A DNA stretch of 64,000 nucleotides from Amphiura filiformis (lineage: Eukaryota > Echinodermata > Ophiuroidea > Amphilepidida > Amphiuridae): assembly GCF_039555335.1 (NCBI RefSeq), contig NC_092635.1, positions 70,468,058 through 70,532,057 of the forward strand, written 5' to 3'. Below are positions 34,688 through 45,389 of the stretch, in pieces. The notes under the pieces were generated by a model. That model saw only the letters and a program-made list of their open reading frames with translations, was not told the DNA's origin and made no database searches. The position numbers were made by a program, and so were the translations under genes. The first letter of the stretch is position 1. Every line of letters starts with the position of its first letter.

Positions 34688-34781
34688 GTTATTTATTGAA
34701 AATATATATGAGGCATAATTTGAGAGAATATGGAACATGGAAATTTTCTTAACAATTGAAATACAATTTGCATTATCCTAC

Positions 34782-34940
34782 CTCTTCCCTCTGTGAAAAA
34801 TGTGACCTCTTCACCTTCTGTAAAGTTCAGGTCCAGCGGTTGCTGGAAGACGGTGCCATAAAACAGAGAACACACCAGGAACTCTGCCTTCTCGTGCTTC
34901 ACAATGACTTGTACAACTCCGGTTTTCTCACCTCCAGATT
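34782..34940 (-). CDS. Exon 3: NPL domain core
   Basis: A 159-nt exon, phase 1 in and out (acceptor CAAACAG, donor AGAG|GTAGGA). It encodes about 53 residues, including E-K-A-E-F-L-V-C-S-L, then P-L-D-L-N-F-T-E-G-E-E-V-T-F-F-T-E-G. The motif (A/P)LDLNF..G..(V/I).F.T.G is highly characteristic of the NPL domain of FKBP39/46 proteins. It follows exon 2 in frame (A-G-E-S-G-G-E-K) and needs one more strand, supplied by exon 4. Predicted residues are about 39-91. Role by family: nucleolar or nuclear histone-binding oligomerisation domain. Confidence 0.9.
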
Positions 34941-35528
34941 CTGTTTGATGACAAGAAAACAAGGTGTTAGAGCAAGAAGGTCCTATCTGCTATAGCTGCC
35001 CTATTGACATTTGACAATGTCTGCATTCTATATTGTATACATATATAAAAATGTTATGCCTGGCAGCTATTGCAGATGGGGCTTGCACAAACCCCTTCAA
35101 AAATGTTAAAGCAAAACATGTAATGAAATTTAAAGGTGGGTGATCTGATGGTAACTATCACCCAAACGTTCTGATTCTTAATTCCAAGTTTTTGAGTTAA
35201 CTTGCTCCGGCGGTTTTGATTCTAGCAACAAAATATCACAGTGGCCTACAGAACAGGAGACTTTCAGGGTGGTGTACTACAAAACTACCATGTTTTTATT
35301 CATACCGCCAGAAGAAATACAGACATTCTGGTAAAAATATGGTGTCTACTTTTCAAATTTGTGTCCACTTTTTTTTTTTTTTATGTAAGTTCAAATTGTT
35401 TCAAAAGGGTCCAACCTTTGTTATCAACCAATTTGTTGACCCGTTTTCGACATACAACAGTTTATTTGTTGGCCCAAAAACAGAAATCCACTTGCCAAAC
35501 TAACTTAGTTTTTTTTTGAGCACCTTAC

Positions 35529-35720
35529 TCAGGCCCGTATGCAGGGGGGTTGCGGGGTGCGATGCACCCCCAAATTTGTAAAAGTATACAAAAAGTCCCA
35601 ATATTTCAGAAAATAATGGGGTTTTTACGCTTTTTTGGACAAAAAAGGTCCAAATTTTGGGAAGAAAGTCCACTTTTTCAAAATCAGCACCCCCAAATGA
35701 AATCCTGCGTACGGGCCTGA
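35529..35720. mobile_element. MITE with TIR TCAGGCCCGTAYGCAGG
   Basis: TCAGGCCCGTATGCAGGGGG at 35529 and CCTGCGTACGGGCCTGA ending 35720, with inner GCACCCCCAAAT at both ends and central AAAGTCC/GGTCC repeats. About 190 bp. Confidence 0.85.
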
Positions 35721-35942
35721 TCTTACTGCCTGTTGCTGAGTTGGCTCTAACAAATACTGTATGTATTGCAATAATGCTTTCGATTGGTTTGTTTTCTTGA
35801 AATGAAATTCACAAAATGTGCATTTTTTTTTCTTTTGTAAATTGTTGATTTTACTCCCTGAATTCAAGGTGAATGATCCGTCTCTACAAAGATCCAGTCA
35901 ATATAATTAATTTACAACACCTTCTCTGTATTGATGACCACC

Positions 35943-36225
35943 AGGGTGAAATTAAGTGGGAGACGTTTGGCCCCAGAGCTCTGAAATGGCCCCTGGTTCC
36001 ATCTCAATTTTAGTTGACCAGGGGACACTTTTCTCACAAAACTGGCCCCCTGGATAGTGTACCAAAAATATCAAATTACAAGCATATAGTGCTTAACTCA
36101 TCCAGCACATCTTTATTTTTATTGGCCCCTTGGTAATTGGTAATGGCCCCTGGTTCTTCCCAATCTTGGTGAAACAGGGGCCACTTTTTTGCCAATGTGG
36201 CCCCTGGTTCAAGCTCTCTTATTTT
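35943..36225. repeat. Dispersed repeat, family G1 copy 2 (inverted)
   Basis: GTGAAATTAAGTGGGAGACG, then GGCCCCTGGTTCCATCTCAA, CCAGGGGACAC and CTCATCCAGCACATC; the reverse complement of 7690-7950. It ends about 24 bp from the donor of exon 2, so it has shaped the 3' flank of that exon. Confidence 0.75.
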
Positions 36226-36248
36226 CACTCTTGATTTGACCACCTTAC

Positions 36249-36344
36249 CAGCGACATGATCTCGAGTTTCCATAGCTGCCATAGAAACATGGAAGGACTC
36301 CTCTACAGTCTGAGTGTAGTGCTTGCCCGGCTCTATTGTTAAAC
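36249..36344 (-). CDS. Exon 2: NPL domain, first strands
   Basis: A 96-nt internal exon, phase 1 in and phase 1 out, with acceptor TTTTCAG and donor CTG|GTAAGG. It encodes about 32 residues containing L-T-I-E-P-G-K-H-Y-T-Q-T, then E-E-S-F-H-V-S-M-A-A-M. The pattern G-L-x-x-x-P-G-K-x-Y-T-Q-T...SFH(V/I)S is the start of the nucleoplasmin-like domain of nuclear FKBPs, a beta-sandwich that forms pentamers and binds histones in characterised relatives. Residues are roughly 7-38 of the predicted protein. The exon abuts a dispersed repeat (35943-36225) at its 3' side. Confidence 0.87.
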
Positions 36345-36762
36345 CTGAAAAGATAAGAAGCCACAGTTTGGATAACCCACATTTTTTATACTATCAAGGA
36401 AACTTGAATTTTAGCTGCAATCGCTGAAGCATCAATGAAAATTCTGAAGTAATCACGATGGACGATCACATCAAAAAATGTTGCTAAAATTGCACTGAAA
36501 CAAAATTTTGGACTGTTCAAAATAGGCAATCTTTACTCAAAAGATACAGCTGACTCATCAAAATAACTTTCATCCAAATTTCAACACTAACAGGATAATG
36601 AAATAACATCCGTTGCAAAAAATGTCAATGCTGACTGACCGAAAAATGATAGCAATGTACTCTATAGCATTGAATGTGTTTACAACTATTGTGGTAGTAC
36701 GCCCGCCTGAGTACATGGCAGACATAGTGGTAGTAAATTCCAGTTTTACTCCATGACACAAG

Positions 36763-38460
36763 TTAAGGGGGTACTACACCCCTGACCAATTTTATGCTTA
36801 TTTTTCAGTCAATGCATTTTAAGGCGCGCGAGTGCGATCGCGCGCAGCCGCACATAGAGCCCACCTTAAATCACTTTACCGAGTGCGATTTATAGCGCAC
36901 CTTGTCACCTCAAGGAGTTTCCAAAGCAAGTTGCAGCGGTTCCCGAAAGTGATTTGCATAAAATACATCGACGTCACTGCCTTTACAAAGGTGACGACCC
37001 AAACAATATCTTTTCTACTCGCTGATTGGCCGTTTTCGACAATTTAATATGTAAATTAGCTGACCTTTCTTGTGAGGTCACGCTACTGAAATATGATAAC
37101 GTGCTGTTCATGTCACAACAAAGACGTGACATGCCATTGACCACCGTAGTAAATGAGGTAATGTTTATGCATTCAACTGAACTGTATAATTATTTAGAAG
37201 CTGAACAAGGCTGATTTAATATTTTGACATGACCTACACACGTGCGATCTGTCAGCGGTGAGTGTAGCGCTATGATAAAATTGTACCGAGGTTTGCCGAT
37301 AGAAATATCAGTTTATGCTACTCATCATGGCGGACAAAAAGAACAAATGGGTCCAGTATAAGACATGGAAAACCTACAAGCTTAATGATGTAATGGGGTT
37401 TGAAAAAACCGAGGCAGACGGGACGATATTCGTGTCGAAAGTTTGGTGTTTGAGTTGTTTGAGTAAGCCCATCCCACGAACGAACTACCCCCATTCACGC
37501 TGCACGAAGTTAGAAAAAAAGGAGCCAGTTAGCACGCCAGGCACCACTAAGCATGCGAAGTGCATAGCATCGGACTTTTGGTGATCCCCATTATCTTTTT
37601 TACCGTGTCAGACAGGAGCGCGCTGCTCATTAAATATTCATGAACCCAACACGTCACAAACATGTGGTCTTATTCGGCCGATCAGAATCGTTGCAATTAA
37701 CCCGACATGGTTTTATGAATGAATTTTTGACCTTACTGGGCTCATACATATATGCATATTCATCAGCTGTTTTGATTAACTATATATTATATGCATATTC
37801 ATGTATTTTATAATATTCAAGATGGCTGCTGGGTCCTGGCAAAGACGGAATGAAAATCAATGGTTCCGTTCGGAAAATATTGCTGTTTGAAAATTGCCTT
37901 TTTTCTGGCATCAAACGAGCAAAAATTTCGATGACTGTAGATACTCAAATTTCATTTATCTGTAATTTTGCTTGTAATTTTTGTTGGACATGGTATATTT
38001 TTTCTGACTTTGCTGGAAGCTTATTTCAAGTGGTCATGGTGGATTTTACTGCAGAGGATCCAGTTTTTCAACGGAGACGGACAATATGCACAAGGTGTTT
38101 CTTACCAAATGTTACAAAAATTTCACCGATCCTACGCACACGATTCGTCAGTTCTGTGCATGTGATGTCATGCAGTGGGTGCGTGGGGCAGTGCTAAGAA
38201 ATTTGCATAATTTTAACTCGGTAAGAAGTTTGATTGCCCACCTATACATTGTAGTCCCACATTCAACACCAATGCTTCTTATCTGAATATCAAGTGCAAT
38301 AATTCAAATAGCCCACATAAACTTCTTAACGAGTGCAAATGATAGCACACCTAAAATCCTTACCGAGTGCAATTAACAGCACACCTGTAGCTCGCCTAAC
38401 TATTTCCAGGAGTGCGATTTGTAGCACACCTGCTTTTTTCAAAATTCATTAAAATATTGA
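36763..38460. repeat. T1 end and GAGTGCGATTTATAGC repeats
   Basis: Starts with TTAAGGGGGTACTACACCCC (a T1 terminus), then CCACCTTAAATCACTTTACC / GAGTGCGATTTATAGCGCACC. At 38310-38430 three diverged copies of CTTACCGAGTGCAATTAACAGCACACCT occur. The short ORF at 37315-37584 lies between these, which suggests one composite element. Confidence 0.5.
37315..37584 (+). CDS. Short ORF with C-x-x-C motif, unknown
   Basis: An 89-codon ORF from ATG 37315; a second ATG at 37327 (ATGGCGGAC) has a better context and follows a CpG-containing leader. It reads M-A-D-K-K-N-K-W-V-Q-Y-K-T-W-K, then V-W-C-L-S-C-L-S-K and G-T-T-K-H-A-K-C-I-A. The spacing C-x-x-C ... G-T-x-x-x-x ... H/C resembles the N-terminal zinc-finger-like region of hAT-derived proteins (ZNF862/ZMYM type), but the match is weak and there is no transposase downstream in frame. 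A possible donor (TTTTG|GTGATC) overlaps the stop, so it might be a first exon. It lies between degenerate copies of a GAGTGCGATTTATAGC repeat and may belong to a mobile element. Confidence 0.3.
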   Translation: MLLIMADKKNKWVQYKTWKTYKLNDVMGFEKTEADGTIFVSKVWCLSCLSKPIPRTNYPHSRCTKLEKKEPVSTPGTTKHAKCIASDFW

Positions 38461-38495
38461 TTTTAGAGGGACTTTGACAGCAGTTCCAACTTCCA

Positions 38496-39691
38496 TATGG
38501 GTCATTCCATGAAGTTGAGCCACAAAGTGTGACATGATGAAAAAAAAATCAAATTGAATTAAAATAAACGTCTTGCATTCCAAGTGATTTCATACACTTT
38601 ATTAAACATTATCCAAACTTACTCTGACAGAATATTATAGTGAATGAACATTTTGGAGAGAGTCCCATCAACTCCCATAGAGTTAGTGTGGGAAAAATCA
38701 GGATGTAACTGGGACACCGTGTACCTGTTACATCTTATTTGATGCATGCTAATAATGGTATTTATATCATGCTTAAAGTATCCAAATCCTTATGGTTGGT
38801 AGGAAATGTCCTCACATTGCAAACTTGTCATTGGCTAACTATATGTATTAATATTTTCATCCAATAATACATTTTGCTTGGCGACCGATCAAGATGTAAC
38901 ATGTGGGACACCATGATTTCAAAGGTGGCAAACTCACACAAAATGAAGTTAAATGGGTGATCTCTTTTGGGTTTTGAAAAGTGTGCTGGACAAGTATTTT
39001 TACCAGGATAGTATTTAAATCTTGCATCCAGATTATCAGTGAATTATGGAAGAACGTTCCTTAAATTTTCAGGATGTAACGTGGGACACCGCCGTCTCAT
39101 CTTGCTCCATTTTGTGCCAAATCTGAAAAACGATCTAATCTATTGTCTTTAAAGGGTATTTAAATTATAACCATAGTCATATATTATGAATTTAATTTAA
39201 TTTTGATTTCATGTGAAAGATATTATGGAAGCAAGACACATGTGCAAGATGTAACAATTTTTTAAAGTGGGACACCACACGTTACATCTTGATCCTTGTA
39301 CTTACTAGCTATATAACATGAAACAGGGAAAAGATATTGAAAATGTGATTTATTCCCATGATTTTACATGTGTTTTTGACCAACTTAATCAATAGTAGAA
39401 GTTAAAAGATACATTTATTCAATTTCTAAATCTTATTTGGAAAATGTTCATTTTTCATGTCACAAAATTTACCATATTTTACCCCGGGACACCATCAAAT
39501 TTACGGAAAAAAAATAAATACATTAAAAATAATTTGCCCCAAGTTTGGTGTCATTTGAAAGCCTCTGGTTTAGTCTGTAAGTTAAACTCAAAATCATTAT
39601 CAAAGCTGGTGTGGTCTAATTAAGAAAGCCAATTTTATGATCACACATAGCAATAATGTGTGTGTGGCTCAACTTCATGGAAAGACCCATA
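38496..39691. mobile_element. TATGGG element with GGGACACC motifs
   Basis: TIRs TATGGGTCATTCCATGAAGT and the complementary ACTTCATGGAAAGACCCATA, about 30 bp, flanked by ATAT. Internally the motif A(A/G)GATGTAAC...GTGGGACACC recurs in one direction near 38701, 38891, 39071 and 39246, with GGGACACC alone at 39486. No long frame. It is inserted in an R-family repeat whose uninterrupted relative is at 44646-44930. Confidence 0.82.
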
Positions 39692-39935
39692 TAGAAAATC
39701 TGCACTATCATGAGACTATGGCTATGCTGTTTTGTTTTTTAATTGATGCATTAAATATTGGCTGAATATTTTTGATGAAAGTCAATCTTTGCCAAGATGT
39801 AACTTTGCTATGGAAAGTGCTGTGACAAAACGGTTTTCAGTTTTGGCTTTCTTTACTCATGGGCTTTATTTAATTTGATATATAAAATGATGCAGTTTGA
39901 TGGCAAATTTGAATTCACCTTTCATACCTACAAAA
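39692..39935. repeat. R-family repeat, copy 1 (inverted, split)
   Basis: GACTTTCATC-complement to GGTGAATTC-complement (39775-39925) matches 44646-44800 and 59792-59945 in reverse. The other part lies left of the inserted element (about 38455-38495, TTTTAGAGGGACTTTGACAG). Confidence 0.75.
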
Positions 39936-41130
39936 TGTACACTCTCTGGGAAAGAAATACTAATCTATTTTTTATGGAAATGTTACAATATGGCTTACAA
40001 GTTAAGAGTTTAATACACAATTGTTAGATCATGCAATTCATGTTTCTGATATCAGTCATATCTGCATAAATTATATTATTGCATAATAAACTCATGCACT
40101 GCATCATGTGTGCATGTCATGAACTGATCATTGGATGAACACAAATGAACATCATTCATCAATAAAAATGATGAACAGAAATACTTACCCTAGTTCACCA
40201 CGTAAACTTGTATGGCTCAAAATTTTCGGACCGCTCGCCATTAAGTTTACTGCTTTCTGTGTTTTGAAATTTGTTGACGTTTTAATGATCCCCGATTTCC
40301 GGTCGATTATTTTAGCTGTGTCACATCACGTGCATGACGCTAGTGGGTACCAGCCAAACTTCAGAAAAAAAATCACGATCGCCGATAACGATGTGATATG
40401 GGACTTACATAGGATTACACAGAGATATTTCTTGGCAAAATGTGACCATTTCTAGGTAGCTTGGCCCTACTTTGTCTGCGTTATATGAAAAAGGACAGTC
40501 TTAAGTAAGTAAATGTGCAACGCTTTTGATGTTTTGATGTTTTGGGAGACTGGGAGGGATCAGAACAAAAAAATGATGGAGCCTATTCTTGACTGTGTAA
40601 TATTCCTTCAACCAGCTGCCGTGCGGTAACAGTCTTATACGATGGACAGATAGTATCAGTTTGTGAATGAGGACATCGTATAAGTTCCTAGTTCCAGTAA
40701 CTGTAACTCGGTATCTTTATTTAACATTATGACATTATCGGATACCGAGTTACAGGTCGCCATATTAATGTCCATTTCGCAAATACGCTAGCTTGAGCTT
40801 ATACTGGCCATTTCCCGATTGCCAAAAACTTAAAATTCTTCTTTCTCTAAAGCACATAAATAACTTACGCAAATGTAGTGCAATATGTGATCTTCAGACA
40901 CTCCGGCAAACTATCCGCATATGGATGTCTTGATATATTCATGTAAATTAGTATAATTTGATGGGTTTTTCAGACTTTCCACTTTTCGCTCCACACTGTT
41001 TACATGTTGTGAATTTTCGTGGACGTCATTCTGACGTCACTCCGACTGTAGAGGGCGGGTGGGCGTAGAATGCAGCAGTCACCAAGAATTGATTTTACAC
41101 CGAAATTATTCATTATTTTATACAACAAGT
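39936..41130. other. Gene-free stretch in intron 1
   Basis: A minus-strand ATGGCGAGC... leader ending at a good donor (AACTAGG|GTAAGT near 40190-40185) was considered as a first exon but is not in phase with exon 2. A small inverted repeat TAACTCGGTATC...GATACCGAGTTA lies at about 40705-40755. Confidence 0.45.
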
Positions 41131-41139
41131 GTATTAACC

Positions 41140-41172
41140 TGAAACCATAAATACGTAGGTATTATGGTCTCA
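41140..41172. mobile_element. 33-bp imperfect palindrome with 9-bp target duplication
   Basis: TGAAACCATAAATAC...GTATTATGGTCTCA flanked by GTATTAACC at 41131-41139 and 41174-41182. It shares TGARAC/GTCTCA ends with the insertion at 13795-13832. Confidence 0.7.
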
Positions 41173-41202
41173 GGTATTAACCAAAGTTAAGCACCGGGAT
41201 TT

Positions 41203-41372
<170 letters not shown>

Positions 41373-41980
41373 AACGGTTCACGTTTTTACCGCCTGTTTT
41401 CATAATAGCCTCACCTTCTAAATATGCGGGCTAGGCAATTATCGATTCAAAGACAACAAAGTTTATACTTCATTGAACAGGCCTGGCAATTACAAAAAAA
41501 CGGGACTTATTTGCATGCCATCAATGATGGTATTATCGTCCTTTGAATAGTGAAAGTCCCGTCACATTTCAGATATAGGGAGTAGATAGCATCTGGGGGC
41601 GGCGGGTCATTTTAACTTGCATTTTAATCCAAAAATAGCAAGCTTTTAATTTTATAAACCCAATGATATGATCCAACTCCATACATTACCATTATTAATA
41701 TTTCACGTAACCTACTCAAAATCATTTTATTTTTCCACACCATTTATTTTTAAGGTTCTTTTTACAACCTTATTACTGCTTAGAACCATTTTTGTCCTGT
41801 ATAAAGAACCCTAAGTTGAACCTTTTTTTCTGAGAGTGTACAAACAATTAAGGGTGATTTTTGTATTCATTCTTTACATTCATTGATTTACAAGCAGTTG
41901 CGTAGGCCGGATTTTGTGGTGAAGGGGCCAAGTGAAAGTTCACGTTCCCATTTATCAATTTATCAATTTGTTTTCCCAAT

Positions 41981-42385
41981 TTAAAATGTTCCAGAACAGG
42001 TTGAGCAACACTCCTCCATAACATCTACCCTGTCCTGGGCAAGTGCCATTCCATCAACTCTCAACTTATTGAGGATGCATTTACGAATACATGCGCCTTG
42101 ACTTACTTGTTTGGCCATCTCCTTTATGCATTGCTGTTGTTTAAAAAGGCTAACCTTTGTTAGGTACATGTACGCAATACTTGCCTGACCATCCCTCCCT
42201 CCCCTCCCTACCATTTGCCACAAGTCTAAAATATTATTGGGTGTGCCCCAGATCACCACATTTCTTATATCGGGTATATCGACGCCAACTTGCAAGGCGG
42301 CCGTTGCAACAACAACTTTGATGGTCCCCTCGCACGTGTTTGAAGTAAAATCATCCAAAATTCTGGTTAAATCTGCTTGCAGCAA
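41981..42385 (-). pseudogene. RecQ-like DNA helicase C-terminal fragment
   Basis: An open frame of 134 codons with helicase superfamily 2 C-terminal motifs: V-V-V-A-T-A-A-L-Q-V-G-V-D-I-P (motif V region), V-V-I-W-G-T-P, and Q-M-V-G-R-G-G-R-D-G (motif VI, arginine fingers). C-x-x-C-type cysteines follow near the end (E-E-C-C-S-T-C), as in RecQ zinc-binding regions. The frame upstream (towards 42.55 kb) still shows helicase-like pieces such as N-H-S-A-L-L-Q, but it soon meets stop codons and frame changes, and motifs I-III are absent. It is probably a broken copy; multi-copy RecQ-like fragments occur in marine invertebrate genomes and may travel with transposons. An exon of a living gene is less likely. 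Confidence 0.65.
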
Positions 42386-42936
42386 TGCTGAATGATTACT
42401 GCGATACCATCAAGGATGCATCATTTGCCAAATTGCGATCGCTATGGGCGAATTTCCCCAACTGTTGCAACAGACTGAGCCAGATAGTGCCACACTGATT
42501 CATGTTCCTGAAATAATAAGATCATTGAATAAGCCAAAAAAACCAAAATCACGAAGACCCCCCCTCCTCGCGGGTACCTTAGTCAACTTATAGTTCTTTT
42601 AATATTAAGTTGAAAACATCTCTTTCACCGTCTTTGTTTGCGTGGGACATATCTCATCCACCGTATCCTTGGACCATAAAAATGATGTCACATAACTTGG
42701 CCATGTTCCTTAGAGAACTTGGCCGCCAGGATAGGCCGTCACCCATCCGGGTTGAATGCAATTTGATCAATTAAAATTAAACCCCACTCCTCTGTGTTGA
42801 AAACTATTTCTGATGTGCCATCCTGCACCGGGCTCTTTGCAACGTAGGATCTTCTTCATGACAAAATAAAAATAAAATACCGTCGCTTAACCACTGCTAT
42901 GCGATGTGCTAAAATCACTATCAGACATAGCTCCCA

Positions 42937-43113
42937 CACTCTTAAAACAAACGTGGTGTGAATTGACCACGTAGTAGTTAACTATGCACCTTAACCCCGA
43001 AATTGTTGTAAAAGTTTGACACCTTTTGTGGTTCAAATTTTACCACAATTTAGGGGTAAAGGTCCATAGTTAACTACTACGTGGACAATTTGGAACACAT
43101 TGTTTTAAGAGTG
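42937..43113. mobile_element. Palindromic MITE (CACTCTTAAAACAA ends), copy 1
   Basis: CACTCTTAAAACAAACGTGG at left and its complement TGTTTTAAGAGTG at right. Inner arms ACCACGTAGTAGTTAACTATG and CATAGTTAACTACTACGTGG. Confidence 0.85.
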
Positions 43114-43280
43114 CAAAGTAACGCCACACAGTACTGCAAAAATAGTGTTTACAAACAAACCTTTTCTGAACACAATTTCCCTTTGACTTTGTAAACAGGT
43201 TTATATTAGGATCTAAACATCATGTGTAGGCTTACAATTTGTGAACATTGGTCTGTGCATGGTCTATTGGTATAAATTGC

Positions 43281-43402
43281 ACTCTTAAACAGTCAGATTT
43301 ACCCCGTAAGTAGTCCACTTTGCACCTGACCCCTATATTGAGGGGTCAGGAGCATATAGTTCACTTTACGGGGTGAATTTGACCACGCTGGTTTAAGAGT
43401 GT
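43281..43402. mobile_element. Palindromic MITE (CACTCTTAAAC ends), copy 2
   Basis: CACTCTTAAACAGTCAGATT...ACCCCGTAA and TTTACGGGGTGAATTT...GGTTTAAGAGTG, with centre GACCCCTATATTGAGGGGTC. Related to the copy at 42937-43113 by its ends. Confidence 0.82.
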
Positions 43403-43563
43403 GGTGTTCAATTTCAAAACATCTGACATGCATATTCCAAACATGACCTTTGTAAACAAAGTTTTTGCCTTCACTTTATAAACACTGTTTTTGCAGTGCA
43501 TAAACTTCCCATCGTTTTCTCTCTGCGCATCATGGTGGACTTCCTGGAACAATTTATAGTTAC

Positions 43564-44469
43564 ATGACTGTTTATGACATTAATCATCAAATTATGTTGA
43601 TCCTATGTCATAGTATATGTTGCATTTTGATACAGCCTGTAAATGTCAGTATGTCTACCACCAGGCTTTTCGCCGACGACAGTTTGCTGTACAGACGCAT
43701 ATCTTCTCCTGACGATAGTACACTGCTCCAACATGATCTGGATGCTCTTGTAGAATGGGAATCTAGATGGCTCATGAAGTTCAACGCTACCAAGTGCCAG
43801 GTCCTGCGTATCACAAATAAGCATAAACCTATCAACAGATCTTACACCATCCATGGACACGAGTTGGAACTGGTAGAGTCAGCTAAATATCTTGGTCTAC
43901 ATCTGGACTCCAAACTGAGATTCAACACACATGTGGATGCAGTATCCAAGAAAGCCAATTCCACCAAAGCCTTCCTATGTCGCAACCTCAGCCATTGCAG
44001 TAAAAACATCAAAGAAACCAGCTAGACATTTGTAAGACCCATCCTTGAGTATTCGGCTACTGCATGGGATCCTCATACACAACGAAACACCAACAAGTTG
44101 GAACAGGTACAGCGTAGCTCAGCAAGATATGTCACAGGAATATACGACAGAACTGCTAGTGTAACAGCAATGATGGAACAACTTCAGTGGCCCTCAGTTG
44201 CCTGTCGTCGTCGATTGAGCAGACTCCAGATGATGTACCGAATCAGGTTTGGCCTCATTGACATCGAGTGGTCCAATTATCTTACTCCATCAACATCCAG
44301 AACCAGAGGTCATTCATCTCGTTTCCTGTGCCAAGACTGCAACTTAGCTGCCTATTCCAACTCCTTTTTCCCAAGAACAACAAGGGACTCGAACAGCTTG
44401 GAGAGCGATCTTGCAGCTTTCTCAACCCTCAACGCTTTCAAATCTGCACTGAGGGCCCAACAACTGTAG
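43564..44469 (+). mobile_element. Non-LTR retrotransposon, 3' part of reverse transcriptase (broken)
   Basis: A single frame with one in-frame TAG at 44023-44025. Before the stop: T-R-L-F-A-D-D-S-L-L-Y-R (the catalytic (Y/F)-x-D-D motif as F-A-D-D), then W-L-M-K-F-N-A-T-K-C and E-S-A-K-Y-L-G-L-H-L-D. After the stop: P-I-L-E-Y-S-A-T-A-W-D-P and K-L-E-Q-V-Q-R-S-S-A-R-Y-V. This is the thumb and C-terminal region of LINE reverse transcriptases of the Jockey/CR1 kind. The fingers and palm motifs before F-A-D-D are missing, so the copy is 5'-truncated near 43630, as is usual for LINEs. A 3' tail with a (GGAA)n run (44601-44620) follows. It is not active. Confidence 0.85.
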
Positions 44470-44645
44470 CATCTTACAGTCAGCTTTTTACTCGCACATG
44501 TACATATTGCACCTGATATTTTTGCACGTGTTGCTCCACGCATGAGCCACCAACGCAGTGTGATTATCCATATCTATATGTGGTCTGCACTTTATCGGTC
44601 GGAAGGAAGGAAGGAAGGACCGAAGACATGCAGTCTAAGTCTAGG

Positions 44646-44930
44646 TGAATTCAAATTTGCCATCAAACTGCATCATTTTATATCAAATTAAAGCCCTTGA
44701 CTTGAGTAAACAAAGCCAAAACTGAAAACCTTTTTTTCATAGCACTTTCCGTAGCAAAGTTACATCTTGTCAAAGATTGACTTTCATCAAACAATGTCAA
44801 AAAGATTCAGCTAGCAAAATTCCCCAAAACGGCATTTCGGGGTGTTTCTAGATCTTAATCTCATGATGATCGCAGCTTTCTTTAATGGAACTGCCATCAA
44901 CATCCCTCTAAAATTCCATGTGCGAGTGAC
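44646..44930. repeat. R-family repeat, copy 2
   Basis: GGTGAATTCAAATTTGCCAT, AAACTGCATCATTTTATAT, CATAGCACTTTCCGTAGCAA and AGTTACATCTTGTC, then CTTTAATGGAACTGCCATCA, the uninterrupted relative of the insertion site of 38496-39691. Confidence 0.78.
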
Positions 44931-45063
44931 TTATCACCATAAAAAATCATATATTTGGGGTCAAGTGAAGTATAGAAAACATATTTATGTAGGTTTCTTT
45001 CTTCGGCCAGTTGTTTTAAATTTCTTTGTAAAAATGCATTGACATTGTCGGCGAATTTGGCAG

Positions 45064-45290
45064 ACTATACTAAAATGCAGTAAACCTTTGACGAGCGCGT
45101 GATTGTAATTAGGATACATCGGCGATTTACTGCGTTTACGCACTTGTCTCTGATTGGCTGCTGAGGCGATCTGTTGTTGCCGACTGGAAATTTATGAATG
45201 AACTGTGCGCGCGCCGTACGCGTTGTTAGCGCCGAATTTGCAACATCACGGTAGTCGCGCTCGTCAAAGGTTTGCTGCATTTGACTATAG
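45064..45290. mobile_element. MITE 100 bp inside intron 1
   Basis: ACTATACTAAAATGCAGTAA + CCTTTGACGAGCGCG at left and CGCGCTCGTCAAAGG + TTTGCTGCATTTGACTATAG at right. The interior is CpG-rich (GCGCGCGCCGTACGCG). It sits about 100 bp downstream of the exon 1 donor, so it could affect promoter-proximal regulation. Confidence 0.82.
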
Positions 45291-45389
45291 CAAATGTGTT
45301 TGCCTGGCATACCTATAATATTAATAAGTTCCTTGTAGTTGTAGATTTTGTATAGTTATATCATGTATATGATATTTCAATGTACTTAC

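Noticed and set aside
40135..40455. Plus-strand 106-codon ORF, and the minus-strand ATGGCGAGC leader ending at AACTAGG|GTAAGT
   Set aside because: The plus ORF matches nothing. The minus leader ends in the wrong phase for exon 2 (a TAG in the required frame) and lacks M-F-W-G.
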